Below are positions 8,505 through 17,753 of a DNA stretch of 43,194 nucleotides, one piece after another (position 1 is the stretch's first letter; the number at the start of each line of letters is the position of its first letter). The position numbers were made by a program, and so were the translations under genes. Source of the DNA: Flavobacteriaceae bacterium (GTDB lineage Bacteria > Bacteroidota > Bacteroidia > Flavobacteriales > Flavobacteriaceae); the NCBI GenBank assembly GCA_024743095.1, contig JANSXF010000036.1, forward strand, positions 1 to 43,194. Reading direction: 5' to 3'. Below the pieces are notes generated by a model. That model saw only the letters and a list, made by a program, of their open reading frames with translations. It did not search any database and was not told the DNA's origin.

Positions 8505-11036
8505 ATGAAGTACTTTTGGGTATTCCTTTCCTTAACTACATTGCTATGCACGAACTCTTTTGCCCAAAAACCGGATAAGCCCACTTCAGCAGAGCTTTTT
8601 CACAAAATCCAAAAATTGAATTTTTTGGGGACGGCACTTTACGTAGCTGCCCACCCCGACGATGAAAATACAAGTCTTATTTCCTATCTCTCCAATCATG
8701 AGAAAGCCAGGACAGTATATCTGTCATTGACAAGGGGGGACGGCGGCCAAAACCTGATAGGTCCGGAACTGCGCGAACTTTTGGGAGTGTTGCGAACACA
8801 AGAACTTTTGGCGGCAAGGCAGATGGATGGTGGGGAACAACGGTTTACCCGGGCCAATGATTTTGGTTTTTCCAAGCACCCCAATGAAACCTTGAAAATC
8901 TGGGACAAGGATAAGATATTGGCCGATGTGGTCTGGACCATCAGACAAATTAAACCTGATGTGATCATCAACCGTTTTGATCACAGAACGCCGGGAAGCA
9001 CTCATGGGCACCATACTTCTTCCGCTATATTGAGCATGGAAGCCTTTGATCTTGCCAATGACCCGAATGTGTATCCCGGTCAATTGCAATCGACCACTCC
9101 TTGGCAGCCAAAACGTATTTTTTACAATACATCCTGGTGGCAGTATGGAAGCCAAGAAGCATTTGAAAAAGTAGACAAATCGGGTATGGTACGTTTGGAT
9201 GTGGGCACCTACTACCCAGAACTCGGCCTTTCCAATAACGAGATTGCCGCCATGGCACGTAGCCAGCACCTGTGCCAAGGTTTCGGTAGGCTTACCGATA
9301 GAGGCTCCGACAATGAATACATTGAGCTGCTCAAAGGTGATATGCCAAAAAACAACGACGTTTTTGAAGGAATCAATACCACTTGGTCCCGTGTCAAGGG
9401 AGGTGACGCCGTGGGCGGTATTTTATATAAAGTTGAAGAAAATTTCGATTTCCAAAACCCCTCAAAGCATATCCCTGAGCTGGTCAGGGCCTATCAATTA
9501 TTGCAAAATGTGGAAGATGAACATTGGAAAACCCTGAAATCCGAAGAACTGAAAAGTATTATTTTGGCTGCGGCAGGATTATATCTGGAAGCTAGTTCTA
9601 CAAGCGCATCCACTACTCCGGGCAGTAAAGCGACCATCAACATAGAAGCCATCAATAGGTCTTCCCCAAGTATTTTTCTAAAGGAAATTGAGATTATCGG
9701 GGCCAACGCCAAACTAAACCCGAACAAAGTTTTGGGCGATAATCAAAGAGAAAATTTTGACATCGGTTTCACCGTGCCCGAAAACACATCGTTCACAAGC
9801 CCTTATTGGCTGAACGAACCGGGAACTTTGGGGACCTATAAAGTGAATGACCAAGGTTTGATTGGAAAACCGGAGACCCCAAGTGCTTTCAAGGCACTCT
9901 TTACCTTAGAGATCGATGGGGTTGATATTCCATTTGAAAAATCCGTGGTCCATCGCTATTCCAGACCTGATAGGGGCGAACTTTACGAACCCTTTGCCAT
10001 ATTGCCGGATGTAACTTCAAAAATCGATGAAAAGGTGTTGATCTTTGCCCATGCAGAGACCAAAGAGGTGCAGGTAAAAATAAGGGCGGGCAAAGATGGT
10101 GTGTCAGGTGCAGTGGAACTGGATCGTCCTTCAGGTTGGAGGGTTTCCCCTAACAGCATTCCTTTTTCCATAGCCCAGAAAGGCGAAGAAATTTCGGTAA
10201 CTTTTCAAGTTACCCCTCCCAATTCCGAAAGTGAGGGCAAAATTGAGCCAAAAGTCAGTATCGGCAACAAAATCCATGGCAACGAACTTGTGGAAATCAA
10301 TTACAACCATATCCCAAAACAGTCCATTTTACTTCCTTCCGAGGCCAAGGTGGTCCGCATGGACATTAAAAAATCCGGTGAACACATTGCTTATATTATG
10401 GGAGCAGGCGATAATGTGCCGGAGAGCTTGGAACAAATCGGTTATCAGGTACACATTGTCGACCCCAATGATATCCAAAATGGTGATTTGGACAAGTACG
10501 ATGCCGTTGTAGTAGGCATTAGGGCCTATAATGTAGTGGATGTGCTAAAATTTAAACAACCCGTGCTGTTCGATTATGTAAGGAATGGCGGTACCATGAT
10601 CGTTCAATACAATACTGCCGGAAGATGGGCCAACCAGTTTGAAAACATTGCCCCTTACCATGTGACTCTATCGCGTGACCGCGTCACCGACGAGAATGCT
10701 GAAGTAACGATATTGGCTCCAGACAATTCATTGGTCAATTTCCCAAATACTATTACAGAAAAGGATTTTGATGGATGGGTACAAGAGCGTGGATTGTACT
10801 ACCCGAGTGAATGGAGTTCGGAATTTACCCCCATACTTTCCATGAAAGATGAAGGTGAAACCGATAAACAGGGAAGCCTTATTGTGGCACCTTACGGAGA
10901 AGGTCACTATATTTATACGGGCCTAAGCTTTTTTAGGGAACTGCCTGTTGGAGTTTCGGGAGCGTACAAGTTATTTGCCAATATGCTTTCCGTAGGCAAA
11001 GATGAAGTAAAAAAAGACACAAATGTCAAAGGTTGA
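8505..11036 (+). CDS. Secreted PIG-L (LmbE) family deacetylase, large multidomain form
   Basis: 843 aa with signal peptide ending NSFAQ near residue 21. The zinc-dependent de-N-acetylase domain occupies about 40-300: AHPDDE at 49-54 supplies H50 and D53, and HGHH at 167-170 supplies the third zinc ligand. PIG-L enzymes remove N-acetyl groups from GlcNAc-type sugars. The C-terminal 500 residues lack obvious catalytic motifs: a beta-sandwich region (about 370-610) and a glutamine-amidotransferase-like alpha/beta region (about 640-835, with GIRAYN and GGTMIVQY). Location is periplasmic or outer surface. The gene is followed at one base by a 33-aa membrane peptide and then a symporter, suggesting sugar or peptidoglycan-fragment processing coupled to uptake. 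Confidence 0.9.
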   Translation: MKYFWVFLSLTTLLCTNSFAQKPDKPTSAELFHKIQKLNFLGTALYVAAHPDDENTSLISYLSNHEKARTVYLSLTRGDGGQNLIGPELRELLGVLRTQELLAARQMDGGEQRFTRANDFGFSKHPNETLKIWDKDKILADVVWTIRQIKPDVIINRFDHRTPGSTHGHHTSSAILSMEAFDLANDPNVYPGQLQSTTPWQPKRIFYNTSWWQYGSQEAFEKVDKSGMVRLDVGTYYPELGLSNNEIAAMARSQHLCQGFGRLTDRGSDNEYIELLKGDMPKNNDVFEGINTTWSRVKGGDAVGGILYKVEENFDFQNPSKHIPELVRAYQLLQNVEDEHWKTLKSEELKSIILAAAGLYLEASSTSASTTPGSKATINIEAINRSSPSIFLKEIEIIGANAKLNPNKVLGDNQRENFDIGFTVPENTSFTSPYWLNEPGTLGTYKVNDQGLIGKPETPSAFKALFTLEIDGVDIPFEKSVVHRYSRPDRGELYEPFAILPDVTSKIDEKVLIFAHAETKEVQVKIRAGKDGVSGAVELDRPSGWRVSPNSIPFSIAQKGEEISVTFQVTPPNSESEGKIEPKVSIGNKIHGNELVEINYNHIPKQSILLPSEAKVVRMDIKKSGEHIAYIMGAGDNVPESLEQIGYQVHIVDPNDIQNGDLDKYDAVVVGIRAYNVVDVLKFKQPVLFDYVRNGGTMIVQYNTAGRWANQFENIAPYHVTLSRDRVTDENAEVTILAPDNSLVNFPNTITEKDFDGWVQERGLYYPSEWSSEFTPILSMKDEGETDKQGSLIVAPYGEGHYIYTGLSFFRELPVGVSGAYKLFANMLSVGKDEVKKDTNVKG

Positions 11037-11037
11037 T

Positions 11038-11139
11038 ATGGATACCAAGTTTGAGTGGAAAAAGGAATACACTATTGTAATCCTTTTAAATGCCATATAT
11101 ATATTAGTTTTTTACCTCATAATGATACTTAACAATTAA
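11038..11139 (+). CDS. Small single-pass membrane peptide (33 aa)
   Basis: ATG 11038 lies one base after the PIG-L stop and TAA 11137-11139 ends eight bases before the symporter ATG. The peptide begins MDTKFEWKKEY, then runs hydrophobic from about residue 12 to 31, ending ILNN. It fits the pattern of small single-helix proteins that partner transporters, with a charged N-terminus predicted inside. An in-frame ATG at 11023 would add five residues and overlap the PIG-L end. No family recognised. Support comes from tight spacing, strand and composition. Confidence 0.6.
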   Translation: MDTKFEWKKEYTIVILLNAIYILVFYLIMILNN

Positions 11140-11147
11140 ATTCCTGA

Positions 11148-12857
11148 ATGGCATTACTCGATTGGATTATTCTTGGTAGTACCCTACTGTTCATTGTTGC
11201 ATACGGTGTTTGGAAAACTCGGGGCAGCAATAATGTTGACGACTATGTTCGTGGCGGCGACGATGTAAAATGGTGGACCATTGGTCTCTCCGTTATGGCC
11301 ACCCAGGCAAGTGCCATTACTTTTTTGTCCACTCCCGGGCAAGCGTTTCACGATGGTATGGGCTTTGTCCAGTTTTATTTTGGTCTGCCGTTGGCCATGA
11401 TCGTAATCTGCCTTGTATTTATTCCCATTTACAAAAAACTCAAAGTATTTACCGCCTATGAAATGTTGGAAGGCCGGTTTGATTTAAAGACCAGGACCCT
11501 GACAGCATTGTTGTTCTTGGTACAGCGCGGGTTGGCGGCTGGAATCACCATTTTTGCCCCTTCCATAATACTATCGGCCGTTCTGGGATGGGATTTGCGC
11601 ACCTTGAACATCATAATTGGCATTCTGGTCATTATTTACACCGTTTCGGGGGGAACCAAAGCGGTAAGTGTTACCCAAAAGCAGCAGATGTTCATCATTA
11701 TGTTGGGGATGTTCTTCGCTTTTTTCTTTATCATGGGGGCCCTTCCTACGGATATCTCTTTTGATAAAGCCTTAAAAATAGCCGGAGCCAACAACAAACT
11801 CAATATTCTTGACTTTTCTTTTGATACCGACAACCGATATACATTTTGGAGCGGCATCACGGGCGGATTGTTCTTGGCCTTGGCCTATTTCGGTACGGAC
11901 CAAAGTCAGGTACAGCGATATTTATCCGGAAAATCAGTTCGTGAAAGCCAGTTGGCGTTGATATTCAATGGAATTTTCAAGATCCCCATGCAGTTCTTCA
12001 TCCTCTTGGTGGGTACTATGGTTTTTGTTTTTTATCAATATAATTCGTCGCCATTGAACTTTAACCCCGCTGCGACCGAAGCCATAATGCAATCGGATTA
12101 CGCCAATGATTACCAAGCACTGGAGAATGACCATAAGGAACTGGAAAAAGAAAAGCGCATGGCGCAACATTCATTCTCGGCAGCCCTTGAGTTGAAGGAA
12201 TACAATGCGATCGAGCAGGCGAAACAGGATATCATAAAAATAAACGAAAAGGAAACCGCAAATAGGGAAACCGCCAAAGATTTGATCTCCAAAGCGGATG
12301 CCACGGTTGAGACCAACGATAAAGATTACGTTTTTATTCATTTTATACTCAACAATTTGCCCATGGGGCTCATTGGATTGCTCTTAGCGGTGATCTTATC
12401 GGCCGCCATGTCCTCCACAGCCTCCGAGTTGAATGCACTTGGTACAATAACTGCGTTGGACCTATATAAAAGAAATGTGCAAAAGGAACGGGACCCAGCG
12501 CATTACTTAAAAGCCACAAAGGCCTTTACCCTACTCTGGGGAATAATCGCCATCATCATTGCCAATGTGGCCAGCTTGTTCGATAATTTGATCCAATTGG
12601 TGAATATAATAGGTTCCATATTTTATGGTAATGTACTGGGAATCTTTTTACTGGCATTCTTCTTTAAGTTTGTAAGAGGCAACGCTGTTTTTGTAGCGGC
12701 CATTGTTACCCAGGTTATTGTGATCATCGGCTGGTATTTTGATTGGATGTCCTATCTATGGTTAAATGCCTTCGGATGTGTGCTGGTAATTGTACTGGCA
12801 ATGATCACACAAATATTCGATAATTTCTTGGGGAACCCCTCCACTTTTGAAGAATAA
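11148..12857 (+). CDS. Sodium:solute symporter (SSS family)
   Basis: 569-aa inner-membrane Na+-coupled symporter. The N-terminus (MALLDWIILGSTLLFIVAYG) is the usual first helix; the family region near helix 2 is VMATQASAITFLSTPGQAFHDG, split here by residue class (SAITFLSTPG about 58-67). About 13 helices are expected. Unusual for SSS proteins in general is a highly charged, helix-forming insertion at about 307-394 (rich in E, K, Q, A; LENDHKELEKEKRMAQ), probably a cytoplasmic or periplasmic coiled coil between helices. The operon with PIG-L deacetylase and the 33-aa peptide suggests import of a sugar or a deacetylated product; substrate not determined. Confidence 0.92.
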   Translation: MALLDWIILGSTLLFIVAYGVWKTRGSNNVDDYVRGGDDVKWWTIGLSVMATQASAITFLSTPGQAFHDGMGFVQFYFGLPLAMIVICLVFIPIYKKLKVFTAYEMLEGRFDLKTRTLTALLFLVQRGLAAGITIFAPSIILSAVLGWDLRTLNIIIGILVIIYTVSGGTKAVSVTQKQQMFIIMLGMFFAFFFIMGALPTDISFDKALKIAGANNKLNILDFSFDTDNRYTFWSGITGGLFLALAYFGTDQSQVQRYLSGKSVRESQLALIFNGIFKIPMQFFILLVGTMVFVFYQYNSSPLNFNPAATEAIMQSDYANDYQALENDHKELEKEKRMAQHSFSAALELKEYNAIEQAKQDIIKINEKETANRETAKDLISKADATVETNDKDYVFIHFILNNLPMGLIGLLLAVILSAAMSSTASELNALGTITALDLYKRNVQKERDPAHYLKATKAFTLLWGIIAIIIANVASLFDNLIQLVNIIGSIFYGNVLGIFLLAFFFKFVRGNAVFVAAIVTQVIVIIGWYFDWMSYLWLNAFGCVLVIVLAMITQIFDNFLGNPSTFEE

Positions 12858-12859
12858 AA

Positions 12860-12886
12860 AAACCCACTAAAAAGTGGGTTTCTTTA
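12860..12886. terminator. Bidirectional intrinsic terminator
   Basis: Perfect 9-bp stem AAACCCACT / AGTGGGTTT (12860-12868 with 12873-12881), AAAA loop, with T-rich tracts on either strand. It sits between the convergent symporter and DUF2911 genes and can serve both. Confidence 0.85.
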
Positions 12887-12911
12887 GTATTTTGGAACAA
12901 ATAGGGCTTGA

Positions 12912-13766
12912 TTACATTTCGGCCCATTCCTTTAAGGAGTCCTTGTTCATTTTTACATAATCTTGGTTTCCAGCAGCCTGAGCAGCAGCCAAAGATTTTT
13001 TGGCCGCCTCGATAGCAGCCTTTTTGTCTCCCATTTTTGCATAGATCAATGATTGGGTGCGCATCATCCAATACGCCTTGCCATCTCCCATTTCAACAGC
13101 TTTGTTCACCCATTCTTTGGCTTGCTCCATATTCATCCCTTCTGCGTAGTAGTAGGAACCTGCCGCAAAATAATCGTTGGCGGTCAAATCCTCCTTGTTC
13201 GCCATGGTAGACTCGATACTCTTTATGGCCTTATCCACTGTTGGAACAACGAATTTTGCACCTACATAGGTGTTCTCCCACATGATGCCAAGAGTTCCTC
13301 CATTGTTGTGAAGGTCATCAAAAGTTATTGTGAAAGTTTCTATGGGCATCGGAATATTAAAAGTTTCAACCTTTACAGTAGCTGCAACTTTAGATGCATC
13401 CCACTCGGCTGGATTCCCCCAATTGTCCGTAGCGGTATAAAAGAAAACCTCCCAAACAGCCTCCTGCGGCCTTGTATAAATGGCATAAGTACCTGCTTTC
13501 AATTCTTTACCCTCAACAATAACATCATCACTAAAGGTAATTGTAGTGTTCTCATTGGCCCCTGTTCTCCAAATAGCTCCAAAAGGAACCAAGTCGCCAA
13601 ATATCTTTCTCCCCTTCATCGCTGGACGGGAATATGTAACGGTAACGTCGGTAAGTCCCACTTTTTGCTCCAAAGTAGAAGCTGGGCTGGGCGCAGGTGT
13701 CTGTATCTGTGCCTGCATGGAAAAACACATGGATACGGTAAATAATAAGAGTGTAAATTTTTTCAT
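12912..13766 (-). CDS. Secreted DUF2911 protein with C-terminal TPR-like repeats
   Basis: 284 aa; signal peptide ends around CFSMQAQ (residue 20). Residues about 25-190 match the DUF2911 pattern seen in Bacteroidota (SPASTLEQKVG, VTYSRPAMKGRKIFGD, GAIWRTGANENT, LKAGTYAIYT). The C-terminal 90 residues are alpha-helical with TPR-like spacing (YYYAEGMNMEQAKEWVNKAV, then a second helical pair). No catalytic motif seen; periplasmic function unknown. It is transcribed from its own -7 box (13798-13805) divergently from the SRPBCC gene. Confidence 0.9.
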   Translation of the reverse strand: MKKFTLLLFTVSMCFSMQAQIQTPAPSPASTLEQKVGLTDVTVTYSRPAMKGRKIFGDLVPFGAIWRTGANENTTITFSDDVIVEGKELKAGTYAIYTRPQEAVWEVFFYTATDNWGNPAEWDASKVAATVKVETFNIPMPIETFTITFDDLHNNGGTLGIMWENTYVGAKFVVPTVDKAIKSIESTMANKEDLTANDYFAAGSYYYAEGMNMEQAKEWVNKAVEMGDGKAYWMMRTQSLIYAKMGDKKAAIEAAKKSLAAAQAAGNQDYVKMNKDSLKEWAEM

Positions 13767-13797
13767 AGTTGTTGTATGTTTTAAATGTTCAGCAAAG

Positions 13798-13805
13798 CAA
13801 AATTA
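13798..13805 (-). promoter_or_regulatory. -7 promoter element TAATTTTG for the DUF2911 gene
   Basis: Complement of CAAAATTA; perfect TAnnTTTG match 31 bases upstream of the start codon. No clear TTG at the -33 position. Confidence 0.45.
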
Positions 13806-13918
13806 AGACAAAGCCGTACTCTATTTGTTAATTAAACCTTAAAACAAAAATAGAAAATAAATGTTTCAGATTTAATTTTTGTTTAACTATTTATTATTTT
13901 TATTAAACATTTTGATAT

Positions 13919-13926
13919 TATCTTTG
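13919..13926 (+). promoter_or_regulatory. -7 promoter element TATCTTTG for the SRPBCC-photolyase operon
   Basis: Perfect TAnnTTTG match; expected transcript start near 13933. This decides the start of the next gene: an in-frame ATG at 13879 would lie upstream of the transcript, whereas ATG 13942 fits. Confidence 0.55.
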
Positions 13927-13941
13927 TATAAATTCTCTTGG

Positions 13942-14439
13942 ATGCAACTCTATCAATTAAAATCTAAGCAAGTATTCCCTATTGGCAAAAAGAAGGCTTG
14001 GGACTTTTTATCAGAGCCCAAAAACCTAGCGATGATTACTCCAGGGCACATGGGGTTCCATATTCTGGCAGGAGCGGATAGGCCCATGTTTCAAGGGCAG
14101 ATGATTCAATATATAGTAAAACCGTTTCCGTTGGTCTCCACGAAATGGGTTACGGAAATAACCCATGTTAAGGATGGCGAATACTTTGTGGACGAGCAGC
14201 GTTTTGGACCCTACTCCCTTTGGCACCACAAACACTTTTTAAAAGAGGTTCCCGAGGGTGTGGAAATGGAAGATATTATTGATTACAAATTGCCTTTTGG
14301 TTTTTTGGGAAATCTTGCACACCCACTGTTGGTGAAGAAACAATTGCAGAAGATTTTTGCCTTTCGAGAGCAAAAACTTGCCGAATTGTTCGGCCAAGTA
14401 GATGGAAAGGAGAATCACTTAAGCATCAGAAAAGTATAA
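13942..14439 (+). CDS. SRPBCC/START-like ligand-binding protein (polyketide cyclase/CoxG-like)
   Basis: 165-aa cytosolic protein with the SRPBCC helix-grip pattern: N-terminal strand YQLKSKQVFPIGKKKAWDFL, a loop SEPKNLAMITPGHMGF, several beta strands, and the long C-terminal helix ending around KIFAFREQKLAEL. ATG 13942 is chosen because the promoter -7 box is just upstream and the longer form would add a hydrophobic, non-family N-terminus. It ends one base before the photolyase start, so the two are co-transcribed. This gene is a frequent neighbour of photolyase or cryptochrome genes; role unknown, possibly light or oxidative stress. Confidence 0.85.
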   Translation: MQLYQLKSKQVFPIGKKKAWDFLSEPKNLAMITPGHMGFHILAGADRPMFQGQMIQYIVKPFPLVSTKWVTEITHVKDGEYFVDEQRFGPYSLWHHKHFLKEVPEGVEMEDIIDYKLPFGFLGNLAHPLLVKKQLQKIFAFREQKLAELFGQVDGKENHLSIRKV

Positions 14440-14440
14440 T

Positions 14441-15754
14441 ATGAAAGAACCCATCTCAGTTTTTTGGTTCCGACGTGATTTACGTTTAGATGATAACGTC
14501 GCCCTGTATCAATCACTTCAAAATGATGTTCCCGTATTGCCGATATTTATTTTTGATACCGAAATACTGGAAAACCTGCCTAAAGATGATGCCAGAGTTA
14601 CCTTTATCCATAAACAACTGCAAAAATTGGGCAATCAGTTGGGTACCAATCACAATAGTGGAATAGCACAGTTTCACGATACCCCCAAGAAGGTATTCAA
14701 GCAATTATTGGAAGACTTCAATATTGAAGCAGTCTACACCAATCACGATTATGAGCCTTATGCCAAAAAGCGAGATGGGGAAATAAAATCTTTCTTGGAA
14801 GAAAACGATGTACAGTTCAATACATTTAAAGACCAGGTGATCTTTGAAAAAAATGAAGTAGTAAAGAACGATGGTGAGCCCTATGTGGTGTACACCCCTT
14901 TTATGAAAAAGTGGAAAGAGAATTTTAATCCTTCCATACATCTTGTAGAGTACGATACCTTGAGCGACCTTGATAAAAACCTATATCGGTCCAAAAACCT
15001 ACCACAACTTTCTTTACAGGACATGGGTTTTGAGGAATCCTCCATAAAGGTTCCCGATTTTAGCGTGACTTCAAATTTTATTCAGAAATACGAGGATACG
15101 CGGGACTACCCCGCCAAGGAAAAAGGAACTTCGCGATTGGGCCCACACTTGCGGTTTGGAACGGTTTCCATCCGTAAAATGGTCAAAAAGGCCATTGAAG
15201 AAAAGAACGAAACTTTCTGGAACGAACTGATTTGGAGGGAGTTCTTTATGCAGATTCTCTGGCATTTTCCCCATACCATAAATGAAGCATTCCGTGCCAA
15301 ATACGACAGAATCGAGTGGCGGAACAATGAAAATGAATTCGAGAAATGGAAAAATGGAGAAACTGGCTATCCTTTGGTAGACGCAGGAATGCGCGAGCTG
15401 AATGAAACCGGGTATATGCACAACAGGGTGCGTATGCTGGTAGCAAGTTTTCTTTGCAAACACCTTTTGATCGATTGGCGTTGGGGCGAAGCTTATTTTG
15501 CTGAAAAACTCCTTGATTACGAAATGGCAAGCAATGTCGGAAATTGGCAATGGGCAGCAGGAAGCGGTGTAGATGCAGCACCCTATTTTAGGATATTCAA
15601 CCCTACTACACAGATAAGGAAATTTGACAAGGACAACAAATACATCAATAAATGGGTGCCGGACCTTCAAGAAATGAGTTATCCAAACCCAATGGTAGAC
15701 CATAAAATGGCCCGGGAACGATGTTTAAAAAGGTATAAAGAAGCGGTCAGTTGA
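14441..15754 (+). CDS. phrB: DNA photolyase/cryptochrome family protein
   Basis: 437-aa flavoprotein. The N-terminal alpha/beta photolyase domain (1-130) starts VFWFRRDLRLDDN. The C-terminal FAD-binding helical domain contains TSRLGPHLRFG near 227-237, the substrate-pocket region WNELIWREFF near 263-272, and the hallmark NWQWAAGSGVDAAPYFRIFNP region near 365-385 with its Trp residues. It repairs UV cyclobutane pyrimidine dimers using blue light, or acts as a cryptochrome; the residues present fit a repair-competent enzyme but do not exclude a (6-4) or cryptochrome role. Second gene after the SRPBCC gene. Confidence 0.92.
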   Translation: MKEPISVFWFRRDLRLDDNVALYQSLQNDVPVLPIFIFDTEILENLPKDDARVTFIHKQLQKLGNQLGTNHNSGIAQFHDTPKKVFKQLLEDFNIEAVYTNHDYEPYAKKRDGEIKSFLEENDVQFNTFKDQVIFEKNEVVKNDGEPYVVYTPFMKKWKENFNPSIHLVEYDTLSDLDKNLYRSKNLPQLSLQDMGFEESSIKVPDFSVTSNFIQKYEDTRDYPAKEKGTSRLGPHLRFGTVSIRKMVKKAIEEKNETFWNELIWREFFMQILWHFPHTINEAFRAKYDRIEWRNNENEFEKWKNGETGYPLVDAGMRELNETGYMHNRVRMLVASFLCKHLLIDWRWGEAYFAEKLLDYEMASNVGNWQWAAGSGVDAAPYFRIFNPTTQIRKFDKDNKYINKWVPDLQEMSYPNPMVDHKMARERCLKRYKEAVS

Positions 15755-15854
15755 AGCTTTTTCGTTAATTTTAGTTCTCCCCCTGAGACGATTTTGCCCT
15801 ATCTCAAAAAGCAAGGTCAAATCAGTGGGATTTAACTAACTCAAAACCTTTAAT

Positions 15855-15996
15855 ATGAAGAAACTTTCAACCTTACTCCTTTTGGGATTGATGTCGCTCA
15901 ACCTAGCGGCCCAGAAGATGTCCAAGGACAAAAAAGCCGTTGTTGCTTCCGTGGAAAAGCACAAAGAAAACTTGATCAAAATCAGTGATTCCATTT
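15855..15996 (+). pseudogene. 5' fragment of a split M20 family amidohydrolase (signal peptide and first ~46 codons)
   Basis: ATG 15855 begins MKKLSTLLLLGLMSLNLAAQ, a clear signal peptide, followed by a lysine-rich helix ending KISDSI. After ATT T at 15993-15996 the sequence changes abruptly and a stop occurs within three codons (48-49 aa ORF). The missing continuation WALAETAFEE is found 8.8 kb downstream at 24772, in the same frame when the intervening DNA is removed. This is the N-terminal piece of an exported M20 amidohydrolase interrupted by foreign DNA. Confidence 0.85.
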
Positions 15997-17644
15997 CGGG
16001 ATAAGCTACAACGACCCCCAGCATGGAGGGACACCTCTCTATAACGGAAATATATCCGAGACCGAGTGGAAAACGGATAACACCGACAGTTCCCTACGCT
16101 ACTATCGCTATGATTTTGATGGGCTCAACAGGCTCATCGGGGCAAGGGACAACATCGGGGACTACAACCTTGGGGTCTATGACGGTTCGGGCAACCTGAC
16201 CGGACCCGTGGGCTACGACAAGAACGGAAATGTCACGGGTCTTACGAGAAAGGGCCATCTGGACATCGGGGGCACCACCTTCGGGAACATGGACGTGCTG
16301 GGCTATGTATATGACAGCGGCAACAAGGTGCTCCGCATCGACGACAGTGGCAGCGATGCCCAAGGGTTCAGGGACGGCACGAACGTCAATGATGACTTTG
16401 AATATGACGGGAACGGGAATTTGAAAGTTGACCGAAACAAGGGAATCACCTCGATAACCTACAACCACCTGAACATGCCTACCTTGGTGGACTTCGGAGC
16501 AACGGGAAATATCGAGATGGTCTATGCGGCAGATGGAACTAAGCTCAAGAAGACGGCCAGTAACGGAACTGTGACGGAGTATGCCAATGGATATATCTAT
16601 GAGAACAATACATTACAGTTCTTTGATCACCCAGAGGGATATATAATGCCTGACAATGGTGGTTGGCGATACGTTTACCAATATAAAGATCAAGTAGGTA
16701 ACATACGTTTAAGCTATACTGATAACAACGGAACATTGGAAATCGTGGAGGAGAACAACTACTATCCTTTTGGAGGGAAGATGCGGGGCTACAACAGTAA
16801 TGTGTCGTCCTTTGGTAATTCCACTGCTCAACGTTGGAAGTTTGGGGGCAAGGAGCAGGATGACAGCTTGAACGGAGCCATGGGCACCTATGATTTTGGG
16901 GCAAGAATCTATGACGAATGGGGTGTCCGTTGGTGGAACATTGATCCACTGGCCGAGCAGATGAGAAGGCATTCACCCTATAACTATGCCTTCAACAACC
17001 CAATTAGTTTTGTTGACCCAGATGGGATGAAGCCATGGTGGATTAACAATGGAGATGGTACATGGACTGCGGAAGCTGGCGATAGTGCGGCGACTTTAGC
17101 AGAAGATGCTGGCATTTCATTGGATCAGGCAAATAAAATTGTTGAGAGTCAGCTTGGAGAAAATTACATTGGCGAAGATGGCGAACTAAAATCAGATGTT
17201 GAAGTCGGTGATGTTGTTGAATTTGATGTAATAAAAGGAGACCATACCCTTGTAGTTGTCCCTGATGATTCAGGTACTACAGAAACTGATACTAACGATA
17301 TAGATTTTGGATCTACCCAAGATGGAAATGCTAATAAAAAAGCAGAAACAGCAGCTGCCGCAACAATAATGATATCGGCATTGGAACTTGCCAACCCTGA
17401 AGGTGAGCTAAAAAACAAAGCCATTGACGTAGTCTCAAAAAGTGTCTTTAAACATCTCACTAAAGTGAAAAATGTAAAAGGGATAATTAGGACGACTAGC
17501 CCAACGCCATTGAGTACTCCAACAACAAATAGCACTGAAACAGTCCCAGTAAAAGGGCACTGGAGAACATTAAAAAATGGTAAAAAGGTTTGGGTGAAAC
17601 CACACACTAGAACTATAAAGAAATCTAAAAATAAGTCTGAATAG
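15997..17644 (+). pseudogene. 5'-truncated Rhs/YD-repeat protein with LysM-like segment and variable C-terminal tip
   Basis: The frame is open from the left junction of the insertion, so the 5' part of a much larger Rhs gene is missing and no native start exists; GTG 16208 is internal. Early residues (ISYNDPQHGGTPLYNGNISE) and later YD-type repeats (YDKNGNVTG, YDGNGNLKVD) lead to the Rhs-associated core (YYPFGGKMRGYNS, GARIYDEWG, NPISFVDPDGM, ending near 17034). A LysM-like stretch follows (DGTWTAEAGDSAATLAEDAG), then a tip of about 130 residues ending in a basic KGHWRTLKNGKKVWVKPHTR segment. Rhs proteins are secreted polymorphic toxins or adhesins. I do not recognise the tip's activity. Probably not expressed as is. 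Confidence 0.85.
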
Positions 17645-17680
17645 ATATATTATATATTTTGAAAGATGGGTTTTAAATTT

Positions 17681-17706
17681 AAGGGGCTTGAAAAAGCCCC
17701 TTATTT
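17681..17706 (+). terminator. Intrinsic terminator after the Rhs fragment
   Basis: Perfect 9-bp stem AAGGGGCTT / AAGCCCCTT (17681-17689 with 17694-17702), loop GAAA, followed by ATTTTA. A possible TTG start for the next gene at 17688 falls inside this hairpin, which argues for ATG 17754 instead. Confidence 0.75.
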
Positions 17707-17753
17707 TATGGATTTTCATAAGAGCATCAAAATTAGTATACACAAATATTTTT

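Noticed and set aside
13053..13745. 230-codon plus-strand frame opposite DUF2911
   Set aside because: Antisense to a clear secreted family protein; Ser/His/Cys-rich composition typical of shadow frames.
16208..17644. GTG 16208 as a native start of the Rhs gene
   Set aside because: The frame stays open and matches the Rhs family up to the insertion junction at 15997, so this is an internal codon of a truncated gene.
17688..17753. Upstream TTG start for the DUF2927-like gene
   Set aside because: It lies in the terminator hairpin of the preceding Rhs fragment; ATG 17754 gives a proper membrane anchor.
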